Source: Pedobacter frigiditerrae (lineage in GTDB: Bacteria; Bacteroidota; Bacteroidia; Sphingobacteriales; Sphingobacteriaceae). Taken from it: 64,000 bases of DNA. Below, in pieces: positions 9,849-17,173 of the stretch. The notes below the pieces were generated by a model, which saw nothing but the letters and a program-made list of their open reading frames with translations, had not been told where the DNA came from and made no database searches. The stretch spans positions 806,001 through 870,000 of the forward strand of contig NZ_JAVTSS010000002.1 of NCBI RefSeq assembly GCF_032678705.1, in the 5' to 3' direction. The position numbers were made by a program, and so were the translations under genes. The number at the start of each line of letters is the position of its first letter. Positions within the stretch are counted from its first letter, which is position 1.

Positions 9849-9872
9849 TATACTAAATACCAAATTAGTATA
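9849..9872. promoter_or_regulatory. Operator-like palindrome upstream of the ketoacyl synthase gene
   Basis: Perfect 8-bp arms TATACTAA (9849-9856) and TTAGTATA (9865-9872) are separated by 8 bp. The site lies 20 bp before the ATG at 9892 and has no T run, so it looks more like a dimeric repressor site than a terminator. The binding protein is unknown. Confidence 0.4.
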
Positions 9873-9891
9873 GGGTACAGAAAAGGGCACG

Positions 9892-10962
9892 ATGAACAAA
9901 ATTTATTCAGTTATTACTGGTACAGGGAGTTATATACCAGAAAATATCATCTCTGGCGATCATTTTTTGAACGCATCATTTTTCGATAACGGCATTAAGC
10001 TAGACAAAGAAAATTCAGAAATCATCAACAAGTTTAGTGAAATTACTGAAATCATTGAACGTAGGTATGTAGATTCCAATCAATTGAATAGTGACATTGC
10101 AACTATTGCCGCTAAAAGAGCTATTGAGAGTGCTGGAATTGACAAAGAAGATTTAGAGCATATTATCTTTTGCCACAATTTTGGCGACGTTAGAGAAGGT
10201 TCAAATCGCATGGATATGCTGCCTGCTTTAGCTGCAAAAGTTAAGCAAATGCTTGAAATTGAAAACCCCGACTGTGTTGCCTATGATATTATTTTCGGTT
10301 GCCCAGGATGGGTACAAGGTGTAATTCAAGCTGATTACCTTATTAAAAGTGGCGATGCAAAAAAAGTACTAGTTATTGGTTCTGAAACATTGTCGAGAAT
10401 TATAGACCCTCATGATAGAGATAGCATGATTTTTTCTGATGGTGCTGGGGCGGTAATTTTTGAAGGGAAGGAAGCCGAAGAACCAACTGGAATTGTTGCA
10501 CATAAAAGCCAAACCTTTGCAAGTCACGCCTCACTTTTAACAATGGGAAGCAGCAATAATCCTGATGAAAAAAACGGCAACACCTATCTAAAAATGAACG
10601 GCCGTAAACTTTACGAGTTTGCTGTAATTAATGTTCCTCAGGTTGTTAAAAAAGCAATAGATAAATCAGGCGTTCCATTAGAAAAAATAAAAACCGTTTT
10701 CATTCACCAAGCCAATGGCAAAATGGATAACGCCATTATGAAACGTCTTTTTAAACTGTATGATTTAGATTCGGTTCCAGAAAACCTAGTCCCAATGACT
10801 ATCTCTTGGTTAGGAAATAGCTCGGTGGCAACTATTCCTACTTTAATAGATTTGGTTTTGAACGATAAAGTAGAAGGGTATAAAGTTACTAAAGGCGAAT
10901 ATGCTGTCTTTGCATCCGTAGGAGCAGGAATGCATATTAATGCTGTAGTTTATAAGTTTTAA
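9892..10962 (+). CDS. Beta-ketoacyl-ACP synthase III family protein (FabH-like)
   Basis: Thiolase-fold condensing enzyme of the FabH type. The catalytic triad is intact: Cys137 in FGCPGW, His272 in IHQANGK and Asn309 in LGNSSVATIPT. Residues 180-190 (FSDGAGAVIF) and the C-terminal FASVGAGMHINAVVY also match. FabH condenses acetyl- or branched acyl-CoA with malonyl-ACP to start fatty acid synthesis. At 356 residues it is longer than classic FabH (about 320), with an insertion near 25-60, so it may be a secondary-lipid or alkyl-type KAS III rather than the housekeeping enzyme. No other fab genes are adjacent. A palindrome just upstream suggests local regulation. Confidence 0.88.
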   Translation: MNKIYSVITGTGSYIPENIISGDHFLNASFFDNGIKLDKENSEIINKFSEITEIIERRYVDSNQLNSDIATIAAKRAIESAGIDKEDLEHIIFCHNFGDVREGSNRMDMLPALAAKVKQMLEIENPDCVAYDIIFGCPGWVQGVIQADYLIKSGDAKKVLVIGSETLSRIIDPHDRDSMIFSDGAGAVIFEGKEAEEPTGIVAHKSQTFASHASLLTMGSSNNPDEKNGNTYLKMNGRKLYEFAVINVPQVVKKAIDKSGVPLEKIKTVFIHQANGKMDNAIMKRLFKLYDLDSVPENLVPMTISWLGNSSVATIPTLIDLVLNDKVEGYKVTKGEYAVFASVGAGMHINAVVYKF

Positions 10963-11027
10963 CCCCTAAATCCCCTAAAGAGGACTTAATAACAAGCTTG
11001 GATACTCCCCTTTAGGGGTCGGGGGTT
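10963..11027. repeat. CCCCTAAAG/CTTTAGGGG palindromic repeat between convergent genes
   Basis: The element starts directly at the stop of the ketoacyl synthase gene and ends at the stop of the convergent TPR gene. Its halves (CCCCTAAAG near 10973 and CTTTAGGGG near 11010) can pair. Related elements occur at 28371-28484 and, in a weaker form, at 19657-19690. It may act as a bidirectional terminator or be a small mobile repeat. Confidence 0.6.
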
Positions 11028-12531
11028 ATCCCCCAACCCTTCTTAATCCCTGCTTTGCTTCATTTTCGATGCTGTTTTCTTGCTCATGCCCCTTCATCGC
11101 GATAGCAAGATTAAAGCTTGATTTCGCTTTTTGTACATTCTTTTTAGCTTCAAATATTTTACCCATTTGTACTGCAGATTTTGCAGCAAAATAGTACTTC
11201 AGAGATTTCCCAATTGTAATGGCATTTTGATAGCTCATCAAGGCTAAATCATCTTTTCCTAAAGCATCATTTAATCGGCCTAAGCGATAATAATATTCTG
11301 TTTTATCTTTTGAAGAAGTAAAATCATCTGCTTTGCTATCAGCCAAAATATCCAATCCTTTTGATGAGTATCCGCCATCAAAAAGCAATCTTGCCTTTAA
11401 TAAATCTTTATTAGGAACTGGAGAGTTTGCTTCATTCAAAGCTTGTTTATCTCTCTCATGAAAATTATAACCGTTTGCTTTTGCTTTAGCCATCATGGCC
11501 GAATAACCATTCTCATCGCCTTTTAACAGGGCAATCCAACCTAAGTGCAAATAAGAATCCTTGATATAGTTTACGCCCTTATTTGTCTGTAAATACCTCT
11601 CAAACGATGCTCCTGCAGACATATCTAGTTTATTTAATTTAGCAATTCCCATTAAATAGTCTAAGTAAGGGAAGGCTTGGTAGGCCGCCCCAGATGGTTT
11701 GTTTGCCAATATGCTTATCGCCTCATCGGTATGCCCATTTCGTGAACAAACATAAGCCTGAACATAACACTTTAGCAAGCTGCTATCGGCAATACGGGCA
11801 GTATATTTCATTGTTTTAGCATATGCAGCAGAACTGTGTGCCACATCTGATAATACATAAGCGTAATTAAAAACTACCTCTTCATAAAAGGGTTCATAAG
11901 TTGATTTTGGCAAGTTTTCCGCTAACTTATCTAACATATTTAGGCCATTCTGCAAATTACCTTTCAATCCAAATGTAGAAAGAGACGATTTTAAAAAGCC
12001 ATCGGGCATTGCCCCCATAACGGCATTAATTAAACCTAAACCCATGCTATTTAAATGAAAGCCAGGAAACTTCTTTGTGTTCTCTTGCAATAAACTATTC
12101 GCCTTGTTAATTTCCCTCGCAGCAGTAAAATAAGAGCCGTAACGTCCTCTAATTAGCGCCCATTGCAAGTTGATTTGCGCTTGTGCATAAAGGCAATAAG
12201 GGGAGTTTTTATCATCGTCACTTATTTGGTCTAACCTATCATCTTTATTAGACTCTAAACGCTCAAATTCTGATTTACTTTCTGTAGTTAACAAATAATA
12301 ATAATCAACATAGTTCTCTAAAAAAGGAACAATTGAATTATTAGGACGAGCTCTCTTCTCGGCAGCAATTAGTTGGCGAGCCGCATTGAGTTTAAGTTCG
12401 AAAATATTTTGATAGGCTTTTACGCAATTTGCATTAAAATCAAAATTAGCAGAAGCGTTGGAAGAAAATAAAAGAAATATAGAGAATAGGAAATAGGAAA
12501 TAGGTAACCTTAATAATTTGATTTGATGCAT
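11026..12531 (-). CDS. Exported tetratricopeptide-repeat protein
   Basis: About 501 residues. The open frame begins at 12558, but the methionine at 12531 gives a clean signal peptide (HQIKLLRLPISYFLFSIFLL then SNASA), so it is the likelier start. The mature part is alpha-helical with repeated TPR-like helix pairs. The clearest is near the C-terminus (TEYYYRLGRLNDALGKDD, then DLALMSYQNAITIG and AKSSFNLAIAMKG). TPRs mediate protein-protein contacts; no partner is evident. The stop codon lies within or at the edge of the CCCCTAAA-type repeat. No close neighbour is co-directional without a terminator, so it is probably transcribed alone. Confidence 0.8.
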   Translation of the reverse strand: MHQIKLLRLPISYFLFSIFLLFSSNASANFDFNANCVKAYQNIFELKLNAARQLIAAEKRARPNNSIVPFLENYVDYYYLLTTESKSEFERLESNKDDRLDQISDDDKNSPYCLYAQAQINLQWALIRGRYGSYFTAAREINKANSLLQENTKKFPGFHLNSMGLGLINAVMGAMPDGFLKSSLSTFGLKGNLQNGLNMLDKLAENLPKSTYEPFYEEVVFNYAYVLSDVAHSSAAYAKTMKYTARIADSSLLKCYVQAYVCSRNGHTDEAISILANKPSGAAYQAFPYLDYLMGIAKLNKLDMSAGASFERYLQTNKGVNYIKDSYLHLGWIALLKGDENGYSAMMAKAKANGYNFHERDKQALNEANSPVPNKDLLKARLLFDGGYSSKGLDILADSKADDFTSSKDKTEYYYRLGRLNDALGKDDLALMSYQNAITIGKSLKYYFAAKSAVQMGKIFEAKKNVQKAKSSFNLAIAMKGHEQENSIENEAKQGLRRVGG

Positions 12532-12640
12532 TGGTAGCAAATTCGTTTGAAAGTTCAAGTTAGTAATTTTATATAACGTTGAAAAATTGCCTTTGTTTTT
12601 AGGGGTAGTTCTAAAAGAGAAAAGACAGCTACAAAATCAA

Positions 12641-12690
12641 CGGGCTAGAAAGGAGATTGCTTCGTCGTTCCTCCTCGCAAAGACGACCCG
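12641..12690. repeat. GATTGCTTCGTCGTTCCTCCTCGCAA-type interspersed repeat (half element)
   Basis: The segment GGAGATTGCTTCGTCGTTCC followed by TCCTCGCAAAGACG matches one arm of the palindromic family best seen at 56759-56838. Short outer inverted ends (CGGG and CCCG) frame it. It lies between the zinc-ribbon gene's terminator and the TPR gene. Confidence 0.6.
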
Positions 12691-12693
12691 TTA

Positions 12694-12725
12694 AAACAAA
12701 AAAGGCCGGATTTTCATCCGACCTA
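12694..12725 (-). terminator. Terminator of the zinc-ribbon gene
   Basis: Arms at 12703-12711 and 12716-12724 (nine bases, one mismatch) with loop TTTC are followed on the minus strand by TTTTTTG. It lies 22 bp after the stop at 12747. Confidence 0.75.
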
Positions 12726-12746
12726 GTATTATATTTGGTTTTGGTT

Positions 12747-13490
12747 CTATGCTTCGGCTAACTCTTGAGTTAACGCTTCATCAACTAAAATTCTTCCGCA
12801 ATGCTCGCAAACAATTACTTTTTTACGTTGACGGATATCTAATTGACGTTGTGGTGGAATTTGGTTGAAACAACCTGAACATGAATCTCTGTCGATAGTT
12901 ACAACAGCTAATCCATTTACTGCATTACTTCTCAACCTGTTGTAAGCCGTTAATAAACGCTCTTCAATTTGAGTTTCTGCTTTATCTGCTTTTTTAAGTA
13001 AGGCTTGCTCTTCTTTTTCAGTTTCTGATGTGATTGTTGCCAATTCACCTTTTTTAACCTCTAAATCACCTTTTCTAGCTTCAATGTTAGCTAAAGCTTG
13101 ATCATAGATTTCAGTTTTAGAAGCAATCTCAAAACCATGTTCCTTGATTTTTTTCTCGCAAACTTGAATCTCTAAGTTTTGAATCTCAACTTCTTTAGTT
13201 AAAGCATCATATTCACGGTTATTCTTAACATCTTCTAATTGCTTTTCGTATTTTTTAATTAAAGCTTGTGCTTCTTTAATCATATTTTTACGGTTTACAA
13301 TTGCATCTTCAGTATCGTCTAATTCAGCTTTGATTTTTTGTATACGTGTTTCTAATCCGGCTACTTCATCCTCTAAATCAGCCACTTCCATTGGCAACTC
13401 ACCTCTTACCTGACGGATTTTATCAACTTTAGTGTGTATGTTTTGTAATTCGTATAAAGCTTTTAGCTTTTGCTCTACTGTTTGTTCCAT
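12747..13490 (-). CDS. C4-type zinc-ribbon coiled-coil protein
   Basis: A 247-residue protein with a long coiled coil (about 5-175, rich in Glu, Lys and Leu heptads) and a C-terminal zinc ribbon. The ribbon is formed by CSGC near 203 and CEHCG near 226 (family zf-RING_7/CT398-like). In Bacteroidota this gene normally follows a NIF3-like gene. Its function is not established; homologues have been linked to flagellar or nucleic-acid roles in other bacteria. Here its ATG lies inside the 19-bp repeat that bounds the integrative element, and NIF3 sits 5 kb upstream on the far side. A probable new promoter comes from the element (13615-13622). Confidence 0.85.
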   Translation of the reverse strand: MEQTVEQKLKALYELQNIHTKVDKIRQVRGELPMEVADLEDEVAGLETRIQKIKAELDDTEDAIVNRKNMIKEAQALIKKYEKQLEDVKNNREYDALTKEVEIQNLEIQVCEKKIKEHGFEIASKTEIYDQALANIEARKGDLEVKKGELATITSETEKEEQALLKKADKAETQIEERLLTAYNRLRSNAVNGLAVVTIDRDSCSGCFNQIPPQRQLDIRQRKKVIVCEHCGRILVDEALTQELAEA

Positions 13491-13504
13491 TAAATGAAAT
13501 AATT
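13486..13504. repeat. Attachment-site repeat, left (attL-like)
   Basis: TCCATTAAATGAAATAATT, identical to 18495-18513. It covers the ATG of the zinc-ribbon gene (13488-13490, minus strand). On the minus strand it reads across TTTAATGGA, the ancestral NIF3 stop and zinc-ribbon start. Confidence 0.85.
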
Positions 13505-13541
13505 AAAGGTGTATATTGATTATCAGCGTTTTAAGAAAGAA

Positions 13542-13562
13542 ATGGCATCAAAAATGGTATCA
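13542..13562 (+). promoter_or_regulatory. Paired 9-bp recombinase arm-type sites, left end
   Basis: ATGGCATCA (13542-13550) and ATGGTATCA (13554-13562) start 12 bp apart. The right end has the same pair, in the same orientation and with the same spacing, at 18403-18423. Such terminal repeats are typical binding sites of the integrase arm-binding domain. Confidence 0.5.
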
Positions 13563-13614
13563 ATTATTTTCTATCAACGGTTTAATCTCTACTTATCCTA
13601 TTCTAATAAGCCTG

Positions 13615-13622
13615 CAAAGATA
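13615..13622 (-). promoter_or_regulatory. Candidate promoter -7 element reading out of the mobile element
   Basis: On the minus strand TATCTTTG matches the Bacteroidota -7 consensus TAnnTTTG. It lies about 125 bp upstream of the zinc-ribbon ATG. No clear -33 TTG is seen, so support is moderate. Confidence 0.35.
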
Positions 13623-13623
13623 A

Positions 13624-14112
13624 TCAATATTTTTTATTTTTTCTCGTTGATTGATTGGTATTTGCAATTAAAGCGTCTGCTTCAATTTGAGAAATTTGTT
13701 TAGCGGTAAGATTGTGGTTTGGTGGAACAATAAATTTGTTAAATAGCTCCTCCGTTTTCACCGCACTATCATCAGCTTTCTGAAATAATATCTTATTAGT
13801 AACATCCGCAACTAAATCTTTATCTTTTAAATTACTTGGAATGCCACTAATTTTGTGATATGTTTTGTAATACCTAATAAGGCTTTCCAAACTTTCTATA
13901 ATGATTTCTATATCAGTATCGGTTATTTGTAACCCATTATGTTCCTGTTTAATGATTCCATCCCTAACATTGATTTGTAATTGATAAAGTTTCGCTTGAA
14001 CATTAGATATAACACTACTGTTAAAATCTACACCATATTTTTTAAGGGCGGTAGCGTAAAATGACTTACTAAAAATTGTGCTGTATCGCTGAATACATTC
14101 CCTAATATCCAT
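13624..14112 (-). CDS. Hypothetical protein of the integrative element
   Basis: I do not recognise this 162-residue protein. It is predicted mostly helical, has no signal peptide or membrane segment, and ends in a basic tail (NQSTRKNKKY). It starts MDIRECIQRYSTIF with an ATG at 14112. It is the gene nearest the left end of the element, and its stop lies at the candidate outward promoter. Position suggests an accessory or regulatory role, but nothing in the sequence shows a function. Codon choice looks like that of the surrounding element. Confidence 0.6.
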   Translation of the reverse strand: MDIRECIQRYSTIFSKSFYATALKKYGVDFNSSVISNVQAKLYQLQINVRDGIIKQEHNGLQITDTDIEIIIESLESLIRYYKTYHKISGIPSNLKDKDLVADVTNKILFQKADDSAVKTEELFNKFIVPPNHNLTAKQISQIEADALIANTNQSTRKNKKY

Positions 14113-14238
14113 GTCCCGAAGTTAGGTAAAATAAGGCTCTTTAATGAAGCCAAATTATAAAAAGGTACATTTTCCAAGGAACGACTAGCCCGTTCGGCTT
14201 ACTGCCTTATCTGACTTTAAAAAAGTGGTTTTATTAAT

Positions 14239-14263
14239 CCAAAATTTTTGGGAGAAATTTTGG
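14239..14263. repeat. Perfect hairpin inside the element (possible replication origin feature)
   Basis: Nine-base arms CCAAAATTT (14239-14247) and AAATTTTGG (14255-14263) enclose TTGGGAG. The loop shares TTGGGA with the complement of the 23-bp repeats at 14662 and 16874. It lies in the 323-bp gene-free stretch 14113-14435, which otherwise shows nothing recognisable. Confidence 0.45.
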
Positions 14264-14435
14264 CTGGACTTTAAGGAGGTACCCACTCATATTAAAATGG
14301 CGATTTAAAAAATGAAATTCTATAACAGGATACCAATCTAGATTTTAAATGTGTTTATAAAAAGTTAGTTAGCTGTAATGATGGTTGGGCACACTAATCT
14401 CCATCTATTTGATATTTATAGATAAAGATACAATC

Positions 14436-14633
14436 ATGCCCAAAGAACCAACAAACCACCGTAAACCCGTGACAAAAAGCATAATAAATCAAGTAAGACA
14501 ACTAGCCAAACAAAATGTTCCTGCATCTGTAATCGCTAAAAAACTAGGTAGAACCGAACCATCAATTTATGGTATCGCTAGGTACAACGACATATCATTG
14601 GTATCTAATTCAACCGAAAAAAGAAAAAGGTAA
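14436..14633 (+). CDS. Small basic helix-turn-helix protein
   Basis: A 65-residue basic protein, MPKEPTNHRKPV onwards. The segment QVRQLAKQNVPASVIAKKLG then RTEPSIYGIA fits a homeodomain-like or resolvase-type HTH, with a trihelical pattern at about 13-43. Small proteins of this type are frequent in Bacteroidota, where the role is mostly unknown. The open frame can be extended to 14385, but the ATG at 14436 starts the conserved part. It is the only gene on the plus strand inside the element, which suits a regulator or excisionase (recombination directionality factor). Both are inferences from size, charge and position. Confidence 0.6.
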   Translation: MPKEPTNHRKPVTKSIINQVRQLAKQNVPASVIAKKLGRTEPSIYGIARYNDISLVSNSTEKRKR

Positions 14634-14661
14634 TTCGTAATGCTAGTTAAGTTATTTTATG

Positions 14662-14684
14662 GGAAATTTATATCAAAATCCCAA
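14662..14684 (+). repeat. 23-bp element repeat, copy 1
   Basis: A 23-bp sequence beginning GGAAATTTATATC and ending AAAATCCCAA. It is identical to 16874-16896, and its last 15 bases recur inverted at 17058-17072. It is a weak palindrome. The copies flank the Rep, HEPN-like and coiled-coil genes, as iterons or nick sites might. Confidence 0.6.
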
Positions 14685-14761
14685 GAAACTCTAATTTAGA
14701 CACTAGGTTTATTGAATTTATGTTAGGGATATAACAACGTTTCTGGCAGGTTATAGATATG

Positions 14762-15115
14762 TTAAATCTCATCTATTCTCTCATATAAACTAAGGATATT
14801 TTCCATCATTTTAGTTTGAGTTTCAATTATATCATTTATTTGATTTCTAATGTCCAACCGACTCTCCATTCCAGAAAGGAGATGCTTCTCAATTTCGTTA
14901 ATCCTATTAACAAGCTTCATTAAACTATCGTCATTAATACTCATACCTTCAGAAATAAGCTCTATATTTTCATTGGTCTTAACAATCACATCTGTTTGCG
15001 CTAAATTGGCTTCACTTATGTATTCTAAAAATACAATAATCAAATTGACCTTTTCATCTACCGTTATTGCATTTTTTAAATCTTTCAAAAGATTTTTCTG
15101 TATGTCTCTGTCCAT
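14762..15115 (-). CDS. Hypothetical coiled-coil protein of the integrative element
   Basis: A 117-residue acidic, all-helical protein with heptad-like hydrophobic spacing over about 40-117. No known family is recognised. Its ATG lies two bases after the stop of the HEPN-like gene (TAG AA ATG), so the two are almost certainly co-translated. Such tight pairing of a helical toxin-like protein and a small acidic protein is common in toxin-antitoxin or defence modules. The order (large first, small second) would be reversed relative to many. A role as a structural or partitioning partner is equally possible. Confidence 0.6.
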   Translation of the reverse strand: MDRDIQKNLLKDLKNAITVDEKVNLIIVFLEYISEANLAQTDVIVKTNENIELISEGMSINDDSLMKLVNRINEIEKHLLSGMESRLDIRNQINDIIETQTKMMENILSLYERIDEI

Positions 15116-15117
15116 TT

Positions 15118-15771
15118 CTAATTAAATTTTATATCTATATCCCACATTTTCCCATCATAATCAAATGCTTTTTCAATGTTAATTCCGCTTAGAACTAACT
15201 CTTTATCGGCTCTTTTGTGGTCTATATAAGCACCAAAAGCTTCTGTTGCACTTTCCATATAAATCTTTTTGTTAACGTTTTGTAGTATGTAGTTATTGAA
15301 AAGCAAATCTTCATTTTTGTCCTCAACTGCACGTCTATATATTGAGGGCTGAATTTTACCAGTGCTGTCAGTTATAGTTATAGAGTCCTCTATTAACCGA
15401 GCAGTAAAATCCAATTCGCCAATAAACTGCTTTGGAAAAAAGCCAATAACAATCGGGGCATCCAATTTGTCGTAATATCTCGCTTGGTAAGCTTTACTTA
15501 AAATTGTTAAAAATCGCTCATCCAAATAATTAAATATGTCATGATTAATTGCCTTAAAAATAGCTTTGGTTTCATCTAATTTATCTAAGTGAATAGTCTT
15601 AATCTTTACACCATCATATGTCGATAGCAAAGCTTTTAAATATTTTTCTATCGCTGAACTGCCTAAAGTTATTCCCTGCATATTATATCCATTATTTAAC
15701 AAAAACCTTGATGCGATGTAATCTCGATAACCTAGAGACAATAGTGATAAACTAAATTGATTTCTTTCCAT
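15118..15771 (-). CDS. HEPN-like helical protein of the integrative element
   Basis: About 217 residues from the ATG at 15771. The frame could start at a TTG at 15786, but that TTG overlaps TACCTTTC, a likely promoter -7 element. The N-terminal part, GYRDYIASRFLLNNGYN then ITLGSSAIEKYLKALL and later HLDKL, fits the HEPN fold as found in nucleotidyltransferase-associated and RNase HEPN proteins. The catalytic Rx4-6H motif is not visible, so an active RNase is doubtful. The C-terminal 100 residues are not recognised. The tight coupling to a small acidic coiled-coil gene suggests a two-part module. The HEPN call rests on pattern only. Confidence 0.5.
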   Translation of the reverse strand: MERNQFSLSLLSLGYRDYIASRFLLNNGYNMQGITLGSSAIEKYLKALLSTYDGVKIKTIHLDKLDETKAIFKAINHDIFNYLDERFLTILSKAYQARYYDKLDAPIVIGFFPKQFIGELDFTARLIEDSITITDSTGKIQPSIYRRAVEDKNEDLLFNNYILQNVNKKIYMESATEAFGAYIDHKRADKELVLSGINIEKAFDYDGKMWDIDIKFN

Positions 15772-16014
15772 TAAAGAAAGGTACAAAATAGATTCCGCTT
15801 ATTAATTAACCTGTAAAGGGTAGTGTTCTTTAGCTTTATAGAGTCTGGTGTCCAACCTCAATTTGCAGTCCAACTAATCATTAATCTGTTTTTATCAAAA
15901 TTGCTTTTGATGATATATCGTCTTAATTATTCTGGCAGGCTAAACCATAAAAATTAATCAAGGCAAAATAGCACGTAAAAGTCGTTTCAAAATATATATG
16001 CAAATTGACGGCAA

Positions 16015-16854
16015 CTAAGCTGAAAACCTAACAAATCTATCATTCAACATCTTTTGGTGCTTCGGGTCAAAAGTAGTAATCAACCCATTTTTTTCTTTAA
16101 ATTTTTCAATTGCTTCAATCTGTTCTTTTTTAAATTTCTTCATTTTCGTTTCATTTTTAGTTGTTCTTTTCGGTTGCATAAAATCACCAAAAATTTCCCA
16201 GCTAAGGACTTTATCTTTATCGCTTTTTTGTCTACCATAAATGGATAACTGCTTGGTAGAATATAATAATAAGCTCGTTTTATCTTCTATTGTAGGTATT
16301 GGAACATTAAGGCTTATTCCCAATAACCATTTATCCTCTAAGAATAAACTAACATCTTTTATGTACTTATTCACCACATTTACTATTAAATGGCAATGCC
16401 ATTCCTTTGATTTATTTTGCTCATAAAACACAATTCCTCTATCTATTATATTCAACTCGATAAGATATGTTAGATATTTTCCCGTATATCTTTTGAAGCT
16501 ATTTAGACTAATTGGAATATACTTCTTTAGAGCATAATCCGTCTGATATTCTTTATTTATCTCCTTGTATTTTTTATTGTAAATCTCTATCTGTTCTTTT
16601 TGTAGATAATTCGGGTTTGCTGTACCAGTAAAAAAATCTGTAAAATGGTACTTGCTGAAATGCGTTATTATAGCTTGCTTATACTCGTAAGCTGATACTT
16701 TTTTATTCTCTAATGCACGATAAGATATTACTTTATGAAGCAACCTTTTATTCTTAGTTACATTTAAATAGTATGATTGATTATGCTTTTGCTTTGTAAA
16801 TTGCTTCTTTTCATTTTCTATATTTGGTCTGCCGACCTTAACCGTTTTATTCAT
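16015..16854 (-). CDS. Candidate HUH-endonuclease replication initiator (Rep)
   Basis: A 279-residue basic protein carrying three motifs of rolling-circle Rep proteins in the right order and at plausible spacing. Motif 1-like FFTGTAN lies at 74-80. The metal-binding WHCHLIV (H153, H155) matches the His-hydrophobic-His signature. The nucleophile motif YSTK (Y198, K201) matches the YxxK of single-tyrosine Reps. Such proteins nick one strand at an origin and stay bound to the 5' end. Its place in an element with an integrase, and the 23-bp repeats on both sides, fit an integrating rolling-circle replicon. It could instead be a relaxase-like protein. No helicase domain is seen. The family match has not been tested by search. 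Confidence 0.6.
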   Translation of the reverse strand: MNKTVKVGRPNIENEKKQFTKQKHNQSYYLNVTKNKRLLHKVISYRALENKKVSAYEYKQAIITHFSKYHFTDFFTGTANPNYLQKEQIEIYNKKYKEINKEYQTDYALKKYIPISLNSFKRYTGKYLTYLIELNIIDRGIVFYEQNKSKEWHCHLIVNVVNKYIKDVSLFLEDKWLLGISLNVPIPTIEDKTSLLLYSTKQLSIYGRQKSDKDKVLSWEIFGDFMQPKRTTKNETKMKKFKKEQIEAIEKFKEKNGLITTFDPKHQKMLNDRFVRFSA

Positions 16855-16873
16855 TTTACTTAATAGTTTTGTT

Positions 16874-16896
16874 GGAAATTTATATCAAAATCCCAA
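16874..16896 (+). repeat. 23-bp element repeat, copy 2
   Basis: Identical to 14662-14684 and located 20 bp upstream of the Rep start. It is in the 319-bp gene-free stretch 16855-17173, which also contains the inverted copy at 17058-17080 and a terminator at 17126-17150. Confidence 0.6.
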
Positions 16897-17057
16897 CTAA
16901 TTAATTTATCGCTGACACAATTTATTAATGGCTATGCCATCAAGTAGTATCCGCAGCGAACACTTACAAAGTATAGGTCTTAATTGAACGTTTTTCAAGT
17001 CCCCTTTTCAATAAATAGGGAATTAGATTAAATATTTTCTTAGGCAGTTTGAAGAAA

Positions 17058-17080
17058 TTGGGATTTTGATATTAAAATCC
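17058..17080 (-). repeat. Inverted partial copy of the element repeat with hairpin
   Basis: TTGGGATTTTGATAT (17058-17072) is the complement of the last 15 bases of the 23-bp repeat. The adjacent ATTAAAATCC makes a hairpin with GGATTTT/AAAATCC arms. It could be a Rep binding site or part of an origin. Confidence 0.5.
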
Positions 17081-17125
17081 AGACTTATTGAATTGTAGCT
17101 TTAATGTCATTTTTAAACAAAGAAC

Positions 17126-17150
17126 CCCATCAAATATCTTGATAGGGCTG
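17126..17150 (-). terminator. Terminator of the integrase gene
   Basis: Nine-base arms (CCCTATCAA-type, one mismatch) with a five-base loop are followed on the minus strand by TTCTTTGTTT. It lies 24 bp after the integrase stop. Confidence 0.55.
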
Positions 17151-17173
17151 TACGGTAGATTAATTATCATACA

